Assembly (NCBI GenBank): GCA_034696485.1
Contig: JAQIWT010001400.1
Location: 1 to 10,953 of the forward strand
Source: Isohypsibius dastychi
Lineage: Eukaryota; Tardigrada; Eutardigrada; Parachela; Isohypsibiidae
Direction: 5' to 3'
Length of the DNA: 10,953 nt
Part shown: positions 9,507 to 10,953 of the stretch, piece after piece
Layout of the letters: each line of letters opens with the position of its first letter
How positions within the stretch are numbered: the first letter of the stretch is position 1
Position numbers and translations under genes: made by a program
The notes under the pieces: generated by a model
Told to the model about the DNA's origin: nothing
Database searches by the model: none
What the model saw: the letters and a program-made list of their open reading frames with translations, nothing else

Positions 9507-9930
9507 TTTCGAGCGAGATTTTTTGTATGCCGAAAACGTTAACGTGTTCAACTGCTTTCAAATTTACGGATTCCCTATTGACATTTTGTGTACTGATATC
9601 GAAAACCGCATCGAATGTGGTCAACAAACCAATTTCGGTGGCAAGGTTTTGATCCTGAGAAAACATCCGCGCTGCTGGATTCAAGACCGCGAACCCAGAT
9701 CCTGGGTGTTTCTTTAGATAGAGTTGATATTCTACTGATAGAAAAGGAACATAAATTAAAACATTTGGAGAAAAGTGAGATGAAGAATATTTGGGTTGCG
9801 ATTTATGAGAAACCAGAAACAATATATATTACGGTACAGAACAAAACATAATGAGGACAAAGCATGCACCTTCAAACAAACAAATGGCCCATTTCTCCTG
9901 ACTGAAACAATAAATCGGCAGCGTTTTATG
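9507..9930 (+). other. Probable 3' untranslated region of the secreted-protein gene
   Basis: This runs from the TAA at 9504-9506 to just beyond the AATAAA at 9909-9914. Several overlapping open frames on both strands cover it. None has a recognisable motif or clean splice signals, so it is treated as non-coding. Confidence 0.45.
9909..9914 (+). terminator. Candidate polyadenylation signal AATAAA of the secreted-protein gene
   Basis: This is the first canonical AATAAA after the stop, about 400 bases downstream. T- and GT-rich sequence (gttttatgttttttgtgg) follows it. A non-canonical signal nearer the stop is possible. Confidence 0.45.
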
Positions 9931-10522
9931 TTTTTTGTGGCCGCGTTTTTTATCTCGTTTCGTAGATTCCACTACAGAAACGATTTCGCCTCTTTTCAGC
10001 TGTGTGAAGATTCGGCCAGACAAATCAGAACCACCAGAGGTGGAATAGTATATAGTATGTCCATTCATTACGCGTACGGTAAATGAATGTTTAAAGAAAA
10101 CGATCTCGCCAGTCAACAATTTGTTTTGATAACAATTTTTCGAGCTTTTTGTGTCAGTAATTGAAAGCGATTGAAATGTTGATCGTTTTTGAAAACAGGA
10201 AATCTTTAACTTTTTTCTCGAACGGATAAAAAATTACACAAAGTCTCCGTTTTATTTCAAGTTGGGAATTATGGAATAACTGATAATTCTTCATGTAAAT
10301 GGGATCTAAAACTCATCAGATTCCGCTTTTCTGGAGCAAGTACTTAATGCGTTAGAATGCATTTGGGAGTTGGGACAGGGTCCGGGTCTGCAAGCAAGGA
10401 GACTCGAATTCAAACCGGACTGCAACACACAATAGGAACATCCTGGGCTATTGTTTAACGCTGAAAACGAGGAGGCGTAACAAAATGTGGAACAAATCAA
10501 AACACAATCCTGGTACTACAGG
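9931..10522. other. Intergenic region between the two secreted-protein genes
   Basis: About 590 bases hold no gene that I can support. It contains two copies of a GAAAACGATCTCGCC-like motif (9977-9990 and 10096-10110), a CCACC-AGA-GGTGG palindrome at 10031-10043, and a nested inverted repeat at 10430-10453 about 70 bases upstream of the next TATA box. The last part is probably promoter-proximal regulatory DNA. Confidence 0.6.
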
Positions 10523-10559
10523 TATATAAGCGAGCATGCACTAATTCGAATCGTCAGTT
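10523..10559 (+). promoter_or_regulatory. Core promoter: TATA box plus TCAGTT initiator
   Basis: TATATAAG lies at 10523-10530 and TCAGTT at 10554-10559, with the predicted start A at 10556. The TATAAG core begins 31 bases upstream of that A, the standard spacing. TCAGTT matches the arthropod initiator. The implied 5' UTR is 60 bases, with no ATG before the start codon at 10616. No clear downstream promoter element is seen. Confidence 0.75.
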
Positions 10560-10615
10560 CAAGTTTTGCACGGATCTTGAATATCTTCCATTCCAGTTCT
10601 TCAATCCAAGAGAAA

Positions 10616-10953
10616 ATGTCGTACAAAATCGTCATCTGCCTGTTGGTCTTCGTCGCGGTCGCCAAAGCTGCCACAGTTTCTAAATATCGCTTTCCGTTTA
10701 TTCGAGATGCTATCGGGGCTCACACAGGTAAATAATCTGGATGTCTGTGGATAACTTACTGTACATTGACACCACTGATTTTGTTTTATTTTCCAGTCGG
10801 AGATGAGGACGTTTTGGGAGATGTGGTCTTTGATGAGGATGAAGATGAGGACACCGCCGTTCGTGTAGCTATCAAGGATGTCTGCCTTCAGAAATGCATC
10901 CAGAATGCCAAGCTGTCAGCCAAGGAATGCAACCGGGAATGCATCAAAGCCGT
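10616..10953 (+). CDS. Small secreted protein with acidic stretch and Cx3C-x10-Cx3C hairpin, 3' partial
   Basis: Family not recognised. The exons are 10616-10727 and 10797 to the window end, separated by a 69-base phase 1 intron (gtaaat...ttttccag). MSYKIVICLLVFVAVAKA is a textbook signal peptide with an AKA cleavage motif after residue 18. Residues 40-56 are highly acidic (DEDEDED at 50-56). Cysteines 67, 71, 82 and 86 give CLQKC...CNREC spaced Cx3C-x10-Cx3C, in a sequence that looks helical. This spacing is typical of two antiparallel helices pinned by two disulfides, a fold seen in plant alpha-hairpinins and some arthropod venom or antimicrobial peptides. That is analogy, not homology. The acidic part may be a propeptide, though no dibasic cleavage site separates it. 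A strong TATA promoter suggests high or tissue-specific expression. The window ends at about residue 90, so more cysteines or repeated units may follow. Confidence 0.8.

Noticed and set aside
9490-9822. 110-codon antisense open frame over the end of the second gene
   Set aside because: It starts inside the spliced exon and 3' UTR of a better supported gene and has no recognisable motif.
9829-10119. 96-codon antisense open frame between the two secreted-protein genes
   Set aside because: It overlaps a plus-strand open frame of the same length, shows no family motif, and covers the likely 3' UTR and intergenic DNA.
1-10953. CRISPR array, insertion sequence, operon or viral element
   Set aside because: No spaced repeats, transposase, integrase or ribosome-binding-site-led gene runs are present; the spliced genes show animal nuclear DNA.

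Overview
This is eukaryotic DNA from an invertebrate animal. Its coding sequence is broken by many short GT-AG introns, the acceptors are mostly TTTTCAG or TTTTAG, and the non-coding DNA is AT-rich by eye. Nothing in it looks bacterial, viral or organellar. One downstream gene has a TATA box plus a TCAGTT initiator, the arthropod-type core promoter. The main gene has a dopamine-transporter sequence of the insect type, with Asp in transmembrane helix 3. I infer an ecdysozoan, most likely an arthropod or close relative. The species cannot be named from the sequence.

Layout, all on the + strand. (1) Positions 1-8032 hold the 3' part of an SLC6 Na+/Cl- dependent monoamine transporter gene, closest from memory to insect dopamine transporter (DAT). 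Fifteen coding exons can be joined without a frame break, giving 588 residues from the start of TM2 to the stop. The N-terminus and TM1 lie upstream of the window. A 3' UTR with a good AATAAA signal follows. (2) Positions 8588-9506 hold a three-exon gene for a 185-residue, cysteine-free secreted protein of unknown family. It ends in an RRKR processing site followed by an eight-residue tail finishing in Arg-Phe. (3) From about 10523 a TATA/initiator promoter drives a gene for a small secreted protein. That protein has an acidic stretch and a Cx3C-x10-Cx3C helical-hairpin pattern, and it is cut by the window end.

The long non-coding stretches are the large transporter introns and the DNA between genes 2 and 3. 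They contain only minor features: a 14-base poly-C run, a 14-bp tandem duplication, a perfect 10-bp-arm inverted repeat and a short dispersed 14-15-mer.

The transporter would clear dopamine or a related amine from outside neurons. The two downstream genes both encode secreted products, but nothing in the sequence ties them functionally to the transporter. The most interesting points are the remodelled extracellular loop 2 of the transporter, a stop-free in-frame intron inside it, its PDZ-ligand tail, and the two unrecognised secreted precursors.
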